A stretch of DNA of 64,000 nucleotides. Origin: Bacillota bacterium. Lineage in GTDB: Bacteria; Bacillota; Clostridia; Lachnospirales; Lachnospiraceae. Shown piece by piece: positions 27,018 through 35,813 of this stretch (its first letter is position 1; each line of letters opens with the position of its first letter). The notes under the pieces are model-generated. The model was not told where the DNA came from, made no database searches, and saw nothing but the letters and a program-made list of their open reading frames with translations. The position numbers were made by a program, and so were the translations under genes. The DNA lies in contig JAEZKD010000220.1 in the NCBI GenBank assembly GCA_023415655.1, forward strand, positions 1 through 64,000, written 5' to 3'.

Positions 27018-27046
27018 ATTATATCATGGTAAGCGCTTACACACAA
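27018..27046 (-). promoter_or_regulatory. GH105 promoter with embedded CcpA (cre) operator
   Basis: On the minus strand TTGTGT (27041-27046) and TATAAT (27018-27023) are 17 bp apart. Between them lies GGTAAGCGCTTACA (27028-27041), matching the cre consensus TGWAARCGYTWWCA at 13 of 14 positions with a 12-bp perfect palindrome core. A bound CcpA would block the promoter. Confidence 0.75.
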
Positions 27047-27090
27047 CCAAAAATCCACTTTAATCCCTGTATTTTACAGATTATTTGCGT

Positions 27091-27777
27091 TTACACTTCT
27101 TCAATATAGGTCACACCTTCAGCCTGGCTCAATACTTCAAGTACTTCCACATGCGTCCGCTTTGTCATCGATCGTATGGTTACTAACACCCCAATACTCG
27201 ACTCAGTAATTGATTTTGTACGATTGATTTCTAAGTCACTGACTTTAAAATCATTTTCTTTGGTATAGGTGATGAAGGAACCAAGGTAACTTAATTGAGC
27301 AAACTCAACATAGATATTTAATATACTGGTGGTAGCCATAACTCTTTCATCCAATCTTTGCAATGCTGCCATCGTAATAAACGTGAGTAATCCACCAATG
27401 AGTGCTCCACTATAGAATCCAATTCCGATTGCAAGCCCAACACAGGCAGCTGCCCATAATCCTGCTGCCGTCGTTAATCCTTTAACTTTATTTCTTCCTG
27501 TTACGATAATCGTTCCTGCTCCAAGAAAACCAATTCCACTTACGACTTGAGCTCCCATACGGGCTGGATCTGCATCTGGAAACACCTTATTTAGATATAG
27601 ATTTGTAATCATCACCATAGTTGCTCCCATGCATACTAACATATAGGTTCGAAATCCTGCTGGTCTACGCTTTCTTCCTCTCTCAATTCCAAGAATACCT
27701 CCACAAAGTAATGCCATAAATAGACGAACGGTTATGGATACAATATTTAACTCTCTTAAAATTTCTGGTCCTTCCAT
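27091..27777 (-). CDS. MgtC/SapB family membrane protein
   Basis: A 228-residue protein with the MgtC domain: a hydrophobic N-terminal half with four or five helices and the hallmark GGILGIERGRKRRPAGFRTYMLVCMGATM, followed by GAQVVSGIGFLGAGTII and GLTTAAGLWAAACVG. The C-terminal 80 residues form a soluble ACT-like domain (SKSITESSIGVLVTIRSM and nearby). MgtC-type proteins support growth in low magnesium and influence ATP synthase or membrane potential in pathogens; the role in free-living Firmicutes is unclear. The start follows AAGGAGTA. No magnesium riboswitch is obvious in the short upstream region. Confidence 0.85.
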   Translation of the reverse strand: MEGPEILRELNIVSITVRLFMALLCGGILGIERGRKRRPAGFRTYMLVCMGATMVMITNLYLNKVFPDADPARMGAQVVSGIGFLGAGTIIVTGRNKVKGLTTAAGLWAAACVGLAIGIGFYSGALIGGLLTFITMAALQRLDERVMATTSILNIYVEFAQLSYLGSFITYTKENDFKVSDLEINRTKSITESSIGVLVTIRSMTKRTHVEVLEVLSQAEGVTYIEEV

Positions 27778-27814
27778 CGTATACTCCTTCTTGATAAAAT
27801 TGGAAATGTAATAC

Positions 27815-27846
27815 GAATGGGCTGTTATTTATAACAGCCCATTCCT
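27815..27846. terminator. Terminator downstream of the chemoreceptor gene
   Basis: A perfect 13-bp stem (27817-27829 with 27831-27843, AATGGGCTGTTAT) with a one-base loop in the palindromic reading lies between the chemoreceptor end and the MgtC-like start. Confidence 0.75.
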
Positions 27847-27847
27847 T

Positions 27848-30244
27848 TTATATCTTAAAGATATTTAATGCCTTGTTTAGCTCTTCTGCCTCTTCGGTTA
27901 AGTGAATGGTAGCCTGTTTTAATTTTTCAACTGTGATCACCTGACGATTTGCCGCATTATCTACCTCTTCTGATGCTGCTGCAGTTTCCTCCGATACAGC
28001 CGATATACTCTCAATGGCTCCTATCGTTGTTGCTTTTGCATCTTTGATACTATCGATTCCTAAGGTAATATCCTTTAACTTCTCTGAGATATCCTCTACC
28101 GATGTCGTAATCTTTTGGAAGATCTTCACTGCATCATTCAAAGCTATTGACTGCGATTTCACAATATCATCTGAAACCTTAACGGTTTCTACGGTGTGAT
28201 TCGTCATTGCCTGTATACTATTTACAATCAAGCCAATCTCCTTAGAAGCTTTCATCGATTGCTCTGCCAATTTACGAATTTCATCTGCAACTACTGCAAA
28301 GCCACGCCCTGCATCACCTGCTCTAGCTGCTTCAATGGATGCATTTAATGATAATAAATTGGTTTGCTCTGCAATATCATTAATAACATTAATAATCTTA
28401 CCAATTGACTTAGATTCTTCTTCCAAAGAGTTCATGTCAAGTATAATGGTTTTTGTAATCTTTGCTGTTTCGTCAGCCTTTAATTTTAATGTATCTACTG
28501 AAATAACACCTTCGGAAACGACACCATGGGACTGCTTCGTAAGCTGTTCGATCGAACCAATGCTTTCTAACATCGTCTGAACACGACTTCCAAGCTCCTC
28601 CGATTGAACAAGGCATTTTTCGGAATCCTCTGCTTGCTGTACAATACCAAGGCGAATTTCTTCAATCGAATTGGATATATTCTTTGTCGCAACTGTCAGT
28701 GATTCGGTCGAATCTGCAACCTCTTTTGTAGAAATATTCATGGTATCTTTTACTTGATTTGCTTTCTCAATCAAGTTCTTCATATTACCAATCATATGAT
28801 TAGCACTATCAGATAATACGCGGAATTCATCCTTTCTACGGCATTCTACGGAAACCGTTAGATCACCTTGTGCTGCTTGTTTCATAGCCTTAATCATTCT
28901 CTTAATTGTTCTACCCATTCCTGTTGCAATAAATGTACCGATACCAGTAGCTAGGATAACAGCAATAATTACAAAAAGAAGTGTAGATATTAATATCGAG
29001 GTAGCTTGAGAGGTTAAGTAGGAATTTGGAACAAGTCCACAAACGATAATTCCTGTCTTTCCAACCTTAGCATAGGAGAATAAGTAATCTTCCCCCTTGT
29101 ATGTAACATATGAGGAACCCTCTGTTTCTGTTCCTTGTACCACGTTCTGATAAAATTCCTGATTTGAAATAAGAGTTTCCATAGATTCCATATTGCTTAC
29201 TTCATATCCATCGGCTGAGATTGCTGCAAAGATGCTATTTTCTCCAACTTCAAGCGCTTTTAGCTGCTCCAATACAAGATCATAGCTAATATCCCCAATC
29301 ATATAACCAATCTGTTTTAATCCATTGCCAAAAAAAGCACTAGAAATGGAGAATGCATACTTTTTCATTGGTTTACTAGAATCATTCACAAGATTCTCAT
29401 CAAAGAAATTATGGCGTCCAGCCCAACGATAGCCACCTCGTTCCTCTTGATCAAGGGCACCTTCTTCTGTTTGAAGATATTTGTCTACTAACTCTTTTCC
29501 TGTGGAAGAAAAGGTTCCTGTTGTACCTATACTTTCTCCATATTTGCAAAATAGTCCGATGTTAGCAATCAAATCGTCGAGAAAAGCTGTCGTTTCAACG
29601 TAAGTTTTCAATTCTTTATAGGTAAGCATTTCTCCAACCGGATCATCCTTATAAGCACCTGCATAATAATTTTTAAGGCTATCATAACCTTTGAGTTGTG
29701 TTAATCTTAGCTCGATTGCACTTGTTGCAAGTTCAAAATAATTTCTAGTAGTGACTACTGAATTAAAGGTTGATTCCTTATAACTCTTTACTAATGCATT
29801 GGAGGCATTATTGTAAGAGCTTACACCAAGAAGTATAATAAAAACAACTGGGATTAAAAAGGCAAGTACCAACTTAACACGAATGCGATTCAATTTTGTA
29901 AGAATATTACTTTTCAATTCTTTATCGATCTTTTTATTCTTTTTTTGAACCGGAACCTTAAAATCTTTTATTTTCCCTTTCTTTCTTTTTTTGTCTTCTG
30001 CAATTTTCATACCTTCTTCCCTGTTCCCTTCATATATTTTTGATGTATCCATTGGGGCATTAGACTCATGCCTACTATCATCGAATGTCTTACCCACACT
30101 GTCAATAGCTTTTCGTTCTTCACTTTGTGATGAAGTACGATTCTCATATGTATCTATATCTGAGGTACTTTGATTTGTTTCCTTCCAAACTTCCTTCTCA
30201 ACGTAACTTTTCTCCTTACGGAATATTTTCTTCCATAGTTTCAT
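27848..30244 (-). CDS. Methyl-accepting chemotaxis receptor with extended cytoplasmic N-terminus
   Basis: A 798-residue transmembrane chemoreceptor. The first 122 residues are highly charged and lack hydrophobic stretches, an extension not usual for MCPs, which normally begin close to TM1. TM1 (LVLAFLIPVVFIILLGVSSY, about 124-143) is followed by a double-Cache-like sensor of about 260 residues (SFNGLKQIGYMIGDISYDL region) and TM2 (ISTLLFVIIAVILATGIGTF). HAMP and a long signalling coiled coil come next, with the MCP hairpin core IAEQTNLLSLNASIEAARAG. The ligand cannot be predicted. The start follows AGAGGAGGA, with a plausible promoter at 30302. It ends at a strong terminator. Confidence 0.9.
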   Translation of the reverse strand: MKLWKKIFRKEKSYVEKEVWKETNQSTSDIDTYENRTSSQSEERKAIDSVGKTFDDSRHESNAPMDTSKIYEGNREEGMKIAEDKKRKKGKIKDFKVPVQKKNKKIDKELKSNILTKLNRIRVKLVLAFLIPVVFIILLGVSSYNNASNALVKSYKESTFNSVVTTRNYFELATSAIELRLTQLKGYDSLKNYYAGAYKDDPVGEMLTYKELKTYVETTAFLDDLIANIGLFCKYGESIGTTGTFSSTGKELVDKYLQTEEGALDQEERGGYRWAGRHNFFDENLVNDSSKPMKKYAFSISSAFFGNGLKQIGYMIGDISYDLVLEQLKALEVGENSIFAAISADGYEVSNMESMETLISNQEFYQNVVQGTETEGSSYVTYKGEDYLFSYAKVGKTGIIVCGLVPNSYLTSQATSILISTLLFVIIAVILATGIGTFIATGMGRTIKRMIKAMKQAAQGDLTVSVECRRKDEFRVLSDSANHMIGNMKNLIEKANQVKDTMNISTKEVADSTESLTVATKNISNSIEEIRLGIVQQAEDSEKCLVQSEELGSRVQTMLESIGSIEQLTKQSHGVVSEGVISVDTLKLKADETAKITKTIILDMNSLEEESKSIGKIINVINDIAEQTNLLSLNASIEAARAGDAGRGFAVVADEIRKLAEQSMKASKEIGLIVNSIQAMTNHTVETVKVSDDIVKSQSIALNDAVKIFQKITTSVEDISEKLKDITLGIDSIKDAKATTIGAIESISAVSEETAAASEEVDNAANRQVITVEKLKQATIHLTEEAEELNKALNIFKI

Positions 30245-30301
30245 TCTGCTCCTCCTCTAAAGAGATCGATGTTATGAAAATTGCACACGAATGCTACCCT
30301 T

Positions 30302-30330
30302 ATTATACATAATTCGACAAACATGCACAA
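30302..30330 (-). promoter_or_regulatory. Candidate promoter of the chemoreceptor gene
   Basis: On the minus strand TTGTGC (30325-30330) and TATAAT (30302-30307) are 17 bp apart, about 57 bp upstream of the start codon. Confidence 0.45.
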
Positions 30331-30535
30331 CCAGATTTTTCAAATATATTTGCTCTTAATTTACCACTTATGTTATGGTAATTAATCCTCTGACCTAGTT
30401 CCTTTACCTTATCATTGAGTCACTGAACGATTTACTTGTCTGCTTCGTTTCTATCTCATTTTCCCTATGAATCCTATCCTTTATTATGCATAGTGACGAA
30501 ATCATTATAACCTGTTCAAATCCAATCAGAGTGTG

Positions 30536-30564
30536 TTGACAACTTCATGCAATAACTCTATAAT
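30536..30564 (+). promoter_or_regulatory. Consensus sigma-A promoter of the isomerase-like gene
   Basis: TTGACA (30536-30541) and TATAAT (30559-30564) are both perfect hexamers separated by 17 bp. The start codon lies 83 bp downstream, so a 5' UTR of about 75 nt is expected. Confidence 0.8.
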
Positions 30565-30647
30565 TATATTAGTATATTAACTAAACTAATTTCATTGGTA
30601 CTCGCCAACATCATCTATTCACACAAAGAAAGGTAGGGTTTTCTTCC

Positions 30648-32129
30648 ATGAATAACACTCCAACGATTACACTAGGTATTGTCTCTGTAAGCCGTGATTG
30701 CTTCCCAATGGAGCTTTCTGCAAGCAGACGTGCAGCAGTTGTATCCGCTTATCACAAAAAAGGATTAAAGGTCGTAGAATGTCCAATTACTGTTGAGAAT
30801 GAATTACATATGAAAGAAGCATTGGCTTATATCAATAAAGCAAAATGTAATGCTTTGGTTATCTATCTTGGGAATTTTGGTCCTGAAACAGCAGAAACAT
30901 TATTAGCAAAATCATTTGATGGTCCTGTTATGTTCGTTGCAGCTGCTGAGGAGTCAACCGAGATTCTTGCCGATAAACGAGGAGATGCTTACTGTGGTTT
31001 ATTAAATGCTAGCTACAACTTAAAATTAAGAAATATCAAAGCTTATATCCCTGAGAATCCAGTAGGAACACCAGAAGAAATTGCAAATCTTATGGCGGAT
31101 TTCCTTCCAATCGCACGTGCAATCGTAGGTCTTCATAATTTAAAAATCATCTCCTTCGGCCCACGTCCACAAGATTTCTTGGCATGCAATGCTCCAATCA
31201 AACAGCTGTATAACCTTGGCGTTGAGATTGAAGAGAATTCCGAACTTGATTTATATGCAGCTTTTAATGATCATGTGAATGACAAGAGAATTCCTTTGGT
31301 AATGGAAGATATGGCGAAAGAACTCGGTGCAGGCAACAAAATGCCAGGCATCTTACCTAAGCTAGCTCAATATGAATTAACCTTACTTGATTGGATGAAC
31401 ACACACAAGGGTTCCAGAGATTATGTTGTATTTGCTAATAAGTGTTGGCCAAGTTTTCAGACACAGTTCGGATTCGTTCCTTGCTATGTCAATAGTCGTT
31501 TAACCAGTCAGGGAATTCCTGGATCCTGTGAAGTTGATATTTATGGAGCACTAAGCGAATACATAGGTATCTGTGTTAGTGAGGATGCTGTTACCTTACT
31601 TGATATCAATAATACGGTACCATCGGATTTATTTGAAGCTAATATCAAGGGCAAGTATAATTACAAGTTAACGGATACCTTCATGGGCTTCCACTGTGGA
31701 AATACCCCACTGAACAAACTAACCTCCGGTACTATGAAAAACCAAAAGATTATGGCAAGAAGTTTAGAGCCAAATCAAGAACCTAATATTACAAGAGGTA
31801 CCTTAGAAGGTGACATCGCTCCAGGAGACATTACATTCTTCCGCTTACAGTCTACTGCTGATGCAAAGCTTCGTGCTTATGTGGTAGAAGGCGAAATATT
31901 ACCAGTCCCAACGCACTCCTTTGGATCCATCGGTGTATTCGGAATTCCTGAAATGGGACGTTTTTACCGACATGTACTAGTAGAAAAGAACTTTCCACAT
32001 CATGGTGCTGTTGCATTTGGTCGATTTGGAAAGGAAGTATACGAGGTATTCAAATATCTTGAAGTAGAAGAAATTGGCTATAACCAACCAAAGTCCATGC
32101 TATACCCATCCGAGAACCCATTCTGTTAG
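30648..32129 (+). CDS. L-fucose/L-arabinose isomerase family protein
   Basis: A 493-residue soluble protein of the FucI/AraA-like superfamily (COG2407 type). The N-terminus TLGIVSVSRDCFP, the mid-region TFMGFHCGNTPLNKL and the C-terminal FRLQSTADAKLRAYVVEGEI follow the usual domain order. Candidate metal ligands are E and D in the middle (NSRLTSQGIPGSCEVDIYG) and His in GFHCGNT. Such enzymes interconvert aldoses and ketoses with Mn2+. The precise sugar (fucose, arabinose or another) is open, and no kinase, aldolase or transporter lies beside it. It has a perfect promoter and closes with a hairpin at 32223. Confidence 0.75.
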   Translation: MNNTPTITLGIVSVSRDCFPMELSASRRAAVVSAYHKKGLKVVECPITVENELHMKEALAYINKAKCNALVIYLGNFGPETAETLLAKSFDGPVMFVAAAEESTEILADKRGDAYCGLLNASYNLKLRNIKAYIPENPVGTPEEIANLMADFLPIARAIVGLHNLKIISFGPRPQDFLACNAPIKQLYNLGVEIEENSELDLYAAFNDHVNDKRIPLVMEDMAKELGAGNKMPGILPKLAQYELTLLDWMNTHKGSRDYVVFANKCWPSFQTQFGFVPCYVNSRLTSQGIPGSCEVDIYGALSEYIGICVSEDAVTLLDINNTVPSDLFEANIKGKYNYKLTDTFMGFHCGNTPLNKLTSGTMKNQKIMARSLEPNQEPNITRGTLEGDIAPGDITFFRLQSTADAKLRAYVVEGEILPVPTHSFGSIGVFGIPEMGRFYRHVLVEKNFPHHGAVAFGRFGKEVYEVFKYLEVEEIGYNQPKSMLYPSENPFC

Positions 32130-32222
32130 TGTATAATGATAATGGCACTGAAGGGATAATCCTCTGAGTATGCATAATATACCCTATTATATAAACAAGA
32201 CAAATTGACAAGCAATTCACTT

Positions 32223-32282
32223 GCCATGAATAAAAACAGGCGATCAAATCATAATCTGATGACTTGAAAGCCTGTTTTTTGT
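32223..32282. terminator. Terminator between convergent genes
   Basis: AAAAACAGGC (32225 region) pairs with GCCTGTTTTTT near 32270-32280; the A-run and T-run make it usable from both strands. Confidence 0.65.
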
Positions 32283-32287
32283 TTTTG

Positions 32288-32776
32288 CTAATATCCTTTT
32301 GCTCCTTCAAGAGATTCGTCCATAGTGATCCAATCAGAAACTGGAATGATACGATAGTCTTCCTTGGTATCTCGAATGATAACTCGATTGATCCCGGCAT
32401 TAATAATCATTCGTTTGCACATAGAACAACTATTGGCATTCGAAATGTATTCCATCGTATCTACCTCAAAACCAACGAGATATATATCTGCACCAAGCAT
32501 TTCCTCTCTTGGTGCACTAATGATTGCATTAGCTTCTGCGTGAACACTTCGACATAATTCGTAACGCTCTCCTCGTGGAACGCCTAGCTTCCTACGAATA
32601 CAGAAGTTTAAATCACTACAATTTTTTCTCCCTCGAGGTGCACCAACATAACCAGTAGCTATTATTTCATCATGGTTCACAATTACAGCACCATAGATTC
32701 TACGTAAACAGGTGCTCCTCTTAGAAACAGTTTCTGCAATATCAAGGTAATAATTAATCTTATCTCTTCGTTCCAT
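32288..32776 (-). CDS. dCMP deaminase-type cytidine deaminase family protein
   Basis: A 162-residue zinc deaminase of the deoxycytidylate-deaminase/ComEB group. The zinc site is complete: CRSVHAEANAI supplies the His and the catalytic Glu, and SCSMCKRM gives the two cysteines. An N-terminal part (RRIYGAVIVNHDEIIATGYVGAPRG) matches dCMP deaminases, which convert dCMP to dUMP. The longer insertion with CSDLNFCIRRKLGVPRG resembles bacterial dCMP deaminases. The start at 32774-32776 (MERRDKINYYLD) is chosen because AAAGGGGGA lies just upstream; the ATG nine codons earlier would include that site in the gene. The gene is alone. Confidence 0.85.
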   Translation of the reverse strand: MERRDKINYYLDIAETVSKRSTCLRRIYGAVIVNHDEIIATGYVGAPRGRKNCSDLNFCIRRKLGVPRGERYELCRSVHAEANAIISAPREEMLGADIYLVGFEVDTMEYISNANSCSMCKRMIINAGINRVIIRDTKEDYRIIPVSDWITMDESLEGAKGY

Positions 32777-32940
32777 TCCAATTCCCCCTTTAAGCAAAAT
32801 CATTTCTTATCTCATAGCATATCACAAACTACATATTTCTACAATAATCCGTGTTTGTGATATTTTGATTGAAAGTTTGATTTCTGGGAGATACTAGACC
32901 ATTAAGAATAAATCAGTTGAGTAATATAGGAGATAGAATC

Positions 32941-34167
32941 ATGAAATTATTGATAAAAGAAGGCAATATCCTAACTATGGATCGCAAGATAAATCCTAAG
33001 CAACAGGATCAACCTCTTTCCAGTACGGGTACCATTATCAATCCTGGTGACATACTAATTCAAGATGGCAAGATTAAAAAAATTTCTAAATATATTGATC
33101 CGAAGCTTCATGAACCAGTAGAAATCCTTAATGTTAGTGGATGTTACGTTATTCCTGGTATTATTGAATCACATTGTCATATAGGGATAACAGAAGAACG
33201 AAAAGGAAAAGAGGGCGATGATTCCAATGAATGTTGTTCTCCTGTCACTCCATATCTACGCGCTATCGATGCCATCAATCCTTTGGATGCAGCCTTTCAT
33301 CAAGCACTTAGAGCTGGTATCACTTCTGTGATGGTTGGTCCAGGCAGTAGCAATGCTGTAGGAGGACAGTTTTTGTTCATGAAGACCTGGGGTTCCAGAT
33401 GCATTGATGATTTAATTGTCAAGCATCCTGCCGCAATGAAAATTGCCTTAGGTGAAAATCCGAAAACTCTCTATGGTGGAAAAGATATGATTCCAAGTAC
33501 ACGTATGTCGATAGCTGCACTGATTCGTAAGGAGTTATTTAAAGCACAGCAATACAAAAAAAAGAAGGAAGAAGCCTTAAAAGATAACAGACCTTTTGAA
33601 GAAGATTTTGAATTGGAGTGCTACCTCCCTGTCTTGCGGCGGGAAATCCCTCTAAAGTCGCATGTTCATCGAACGGATGATATCCTAACTGCAATTCGAA
33701 TTGCTCAGGAGTTTCAGGTCGATATTACCCTAGATCATTGTACCGAGGGACATTTGATTGCTGAAAAAATTAAAGAATCTGGGTTTCCTTGCATCGTGGG
33801 TCCAGACTTAGCTTCTCGTAGTAAAATTGAAGTGGAAAATATGGCATTTAAGACGGTAGGTATCCTAAATAAAGCAGGAATTAAAGTAGCAATCACAACG
33901 GATCACCCTGTTTCCCTAATTCAAACTCTTCCCTTATGTGCAGGACTTGCTGCAAAGAATGGTTTGGGTATACCAGCTGCTTTGCTAGCTATCACTCATA
34001 ATGCCGCTGATATCTGTCGAGTATCAGATCGTATCGGAAGTCTAGAGATTGGAAAAGATGCCGATATTGCAATCTTTGATGGCAATCCCATGGAATTATT
34101 CACAAACTGTCTCTACACAATTGTAGATGGCTCTATTGCCTATCGTTTTGATCAAAAAAACGAGTGA
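32941..34167 (+). CDS. Amidohydrolase family protein (imidazolonepropionase-like)
   Basis: A 408-residue metal-dependent hydrolase of the amidohydrolase superfamily. The opening LLIKEGNILTMD, the metal motif ESHCHIG, the central Lys/His region and the C-terminal ITTDHPVSLIQ, LGLGIPAALLAITHNAADICR and GKDADIAIFDGNP are typical. The natural substrate cannot be named; relatives act on cyclic amides, imidazolones or aryl dialkyl phosphates. The start at 32941 (MKLLIKEGN) is supported by GGAG 8 nt upstream. An in-frame ATG eight codons earlier lacks a ribosome site. The gene is alone, followed by a perfect 22-bp hairpin. Confidence 0.8.
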   Translation: MKLLIKEGNILTMDRKINPKQQDQPLSSTGTIINPGDILIQDGKIKKISKYIDPKLHEPVEILNVSGCYVIPGIIESHCHIGITEERKGKEGDDSNECCSPVTPYLRAIDAINPLDAAFHQALRAGITSVMVGPGSSNAVGGQFLFMKTWGSRCIDDLIVKHPAAMKIALGENPKTLYGGKDMIPSTRMSIAALIRKELFKAQQYKKKKEEALKDNRPFEEDFELECYLPVLRREIPLKSHVHRTDDILTAIRIAQEFQVDITLDHCTEGHLIAEKIKESGFPCIVGPDLASRSKIEVENMAFKTVGILNKAGIKVAITTDHPVSLIQTLPLCAGLAAKNGLGIPAALLAITHNAADICRVSDRIGSLEIGKDADIAIFDGNPMELFTNCLYTIVDGSIAYRFDQKNE

Positions 34168-34191
34168 ACTGATGACTCAATTCACTTATCT

Positions 34192-34240
34192 TCTAGAATA
34201 AATTGTCGCATCCAAAAAGGATGCGACAATTTATTCTAGA
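34192..34240. terminator. Perfect 22-bp hairpin between convergent genes
   Basis: Arms 34192-34213 and 34219-34240 are exactly complementary around an AAAAA loop. The stem contains the TTGTCGCATCC core. It sits between the amidohydrolase and the convergent AIM24-like gene. Confidence 0.8.
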
Positions 34241-34263
34241 TATCTCAATCTATTCTAAATATC

Positions 34264-34947
34264 TTAATCATTGTTCTTTCCAAAATAAGGAGACAGTCTT
34301 CCTGCAACTTGAGAAATATTGATCGTCTGAAGCCATACTTTCCCAGGTCCTCGAAGTACAGTTAAGAAAAGTCCCTCTCCCCCAAAGAAGATATTCTTGA
34401 ATCCTTTGATTCTCTCTACTTCGTAGGATACACTAGCTTCAAAACATGCAACATTCCCAGTATCAACTTTGATGATCTCATTCGGCTGTAAAGTTCTCTC
34501 CACTACCGTACCATCAAGTTCAAGGAATACCATCCCATTCCCTGTTACTCTTTGTAAGATGAATCCCTCTCCACCAAAGAATGCTCCTGATACACTTCTT
34601 GATGTTGTAGCAGATAAGGTTACTCCTGGTTGTGCACATAAAAATGCGCCTTTTTGACATATATAATCGGATCCTGGTGTAAGTGAAAGTGGTACGATCG
34701 TCCCTGGAAACGAAGATGCACAACAAATTTCACTGTTTGGCCTTGTTGATGTATAGGTTGCCATAAACATGGATTCACCAGAGAACAATCTACCGATTCC
34801 CTTTCCGAAGCCCCCCTTCATATTCGTTTCCATCTGAAATCCATCACTCATCCACGTCATTCCACCAGACTCCGTATAGATGGACTCTCCTGGCTCTAAA
34901 AGCATGGATACCGCTGGAAGTGTTTCACCAAAAATCTTATATCTCAT
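34264..34947 (-). CDS. AIM24 / TIGR00266 family protein
   Basis: A 227-residue all-beta protein of the AIM24 (DUF124, TIGR00266) family. Its repeated turns (LEPGESIYTESGGMTWMSD, FFGGEGFILQRVTGNG, IFFGGEGLFLTVLRGPG) are characteristic, each with Gly-Gly-Glu-Gly. Distant relatives include a yeast mitochondrial biogenesis factor, but the bacterial role is unknown. The start at 34945-34947 (MRYKIFGETL) is preceded by GGAGG at 5 nt; an ATG four codons upstream is less well placed. It is transcribed alone. Confidence 0.85.
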   Translation of the reverse strand: MRYKIFGETLPAVSMLLEPGESIYTESGGMTWMSDGFQMETNMKGGFGKGIGRLFSGESMFMATYTSTRPNSEICCASSFPGTIVPLSLTPGSDYICQKGAFLCAQPGVTLSATTSRSVSGAFFGGEGFILQRVTGNGMVFLELDGTVVERTLQPNEIIKVDTGNVACFEASVSYEVERIKGFKNIFFGGEGLFLTVLRGPGKVWLQTINISQVAGRLSPYFGKNND

Positions 34948-35066
34948 ATAGACCTCCAATCAAATTACTTTCTACCATAATTAGTTGTTTCAATTATAGC
35001 ATGACTTATTTTTGTAAGCAAATATTAATGGAATAAATGCCTAATTCTTAATCTCAGTGATGAACT

Positions 35067-35801
35067 TTATGCCTTTCTTAAGACGCAACGTCTTGATATC
35101 AATCTACCTAAGATAGCAAATATTAGCGCTGCAAGGATACAAGTAATGACTAAATTATAAGGACGAAACCCCTGATTCACCCCAAACATAACCTTTAACA
35201 TTCTTACCGTTATGTTTGTAATACGCCCTTTCATCACAAAATAATCAAATAACGGGATGAGTACCACGATAGTAACTGGAACTCCGAGGAATACATAAAG
35301 ACGTTTCACACGATCCAAGTGATAAAACAGTGCACTGATAAAATAACCAAACATACAACTAAAGAAAAACATACTAAAGTACCAAAACATCTGTGTTAGC
35401 ATAAGAAGTAGAAACGAGTCGTATTTCAGACCATCGTAGATTTGATCAAACATGGATACATATAGCTTGTTTCCATAAAGTAAACTATAGATGATTCTTT
35501 CAATCAGTGCCATTCCTCCACTTAGAAGAAGGCTAAATATTAGATAACTCTGAAACATCGTCTTTCTTGATATTCCATTCTGTAGACATATATGAAATAG
35601 GGTACGATAAGAAACAATTCCTGATATAAGCAAGTAAATGATAGAGGTCGTTTCCGTTCCAGAAAAAAGGATATGAGAATCCTCAGATAGTGCTCCAATT
35701 AGTAATACTGTAACAATAGATAGAACTATAAATGTATATAATACTGTAATCCCTTTAATTGAATCTTTCCACCAAAATCGAACTAATTTATTTGATTTCA
35801 A
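35067..35801 (-). CDS. ABC transporter membrane subunit of a GntR-linked operon
   Basis: A 244-residue membrane protein with about six hydrophobic helices (GITVLYTFIVLSIVTVLLIGAL at the start, LVITCILAALIFAILGRL at the end). There is no conserved domain that I recognise, but it follows directly after the ATP-binding gene and fits the membrane partner of YtrB-type exporters. It begins at a TTG (35799-35801, MKSNKLVRF) behind GGAGGGG at 7 nt; no ATG is close. It is the third gene of GntR-ABC-permease. The substrate is unknown; relatives act in cell-wall-antibiotic stress or acetoin use. Confidence 0.75.
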   Translation of the reverse strand: MKSNKLVRFWWKDSIKGITVLYTFIVLSIVTVLLIGALSEDSHILFSGTETTSIIYLLISGIVSYRTLFHICLQNGISRKTMFQSYLIFSLLLSGGMALIERIIYSLLYGNKLYVSMFDQIYDGLKYDSFLLLMLTQMFWYFSMFFFSCMFGYFISALFYHLDRVKRLYVFLGVPVTIVVLIPLFDYFVMKGRITNITVRMLKVMFGVNQGFRPYNLVITCILAALIFAILGRLISRRCVLRKA

Positions 35802-35813
35802 AGTATCCCCTCC

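Larger units (their letters stand above)
30245..30647. other. Divergent intergenic region between the chemoreceptor and fucose-isomerase-like genes
   Basis: No gene in 403 bp. It holds a chemoreceptor promoter near 30302-30330 and the promoter for the isomerase at 30536-30564. The 200 bp between them are AT-rich with no repeat that I see. Confidence 0.6.
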
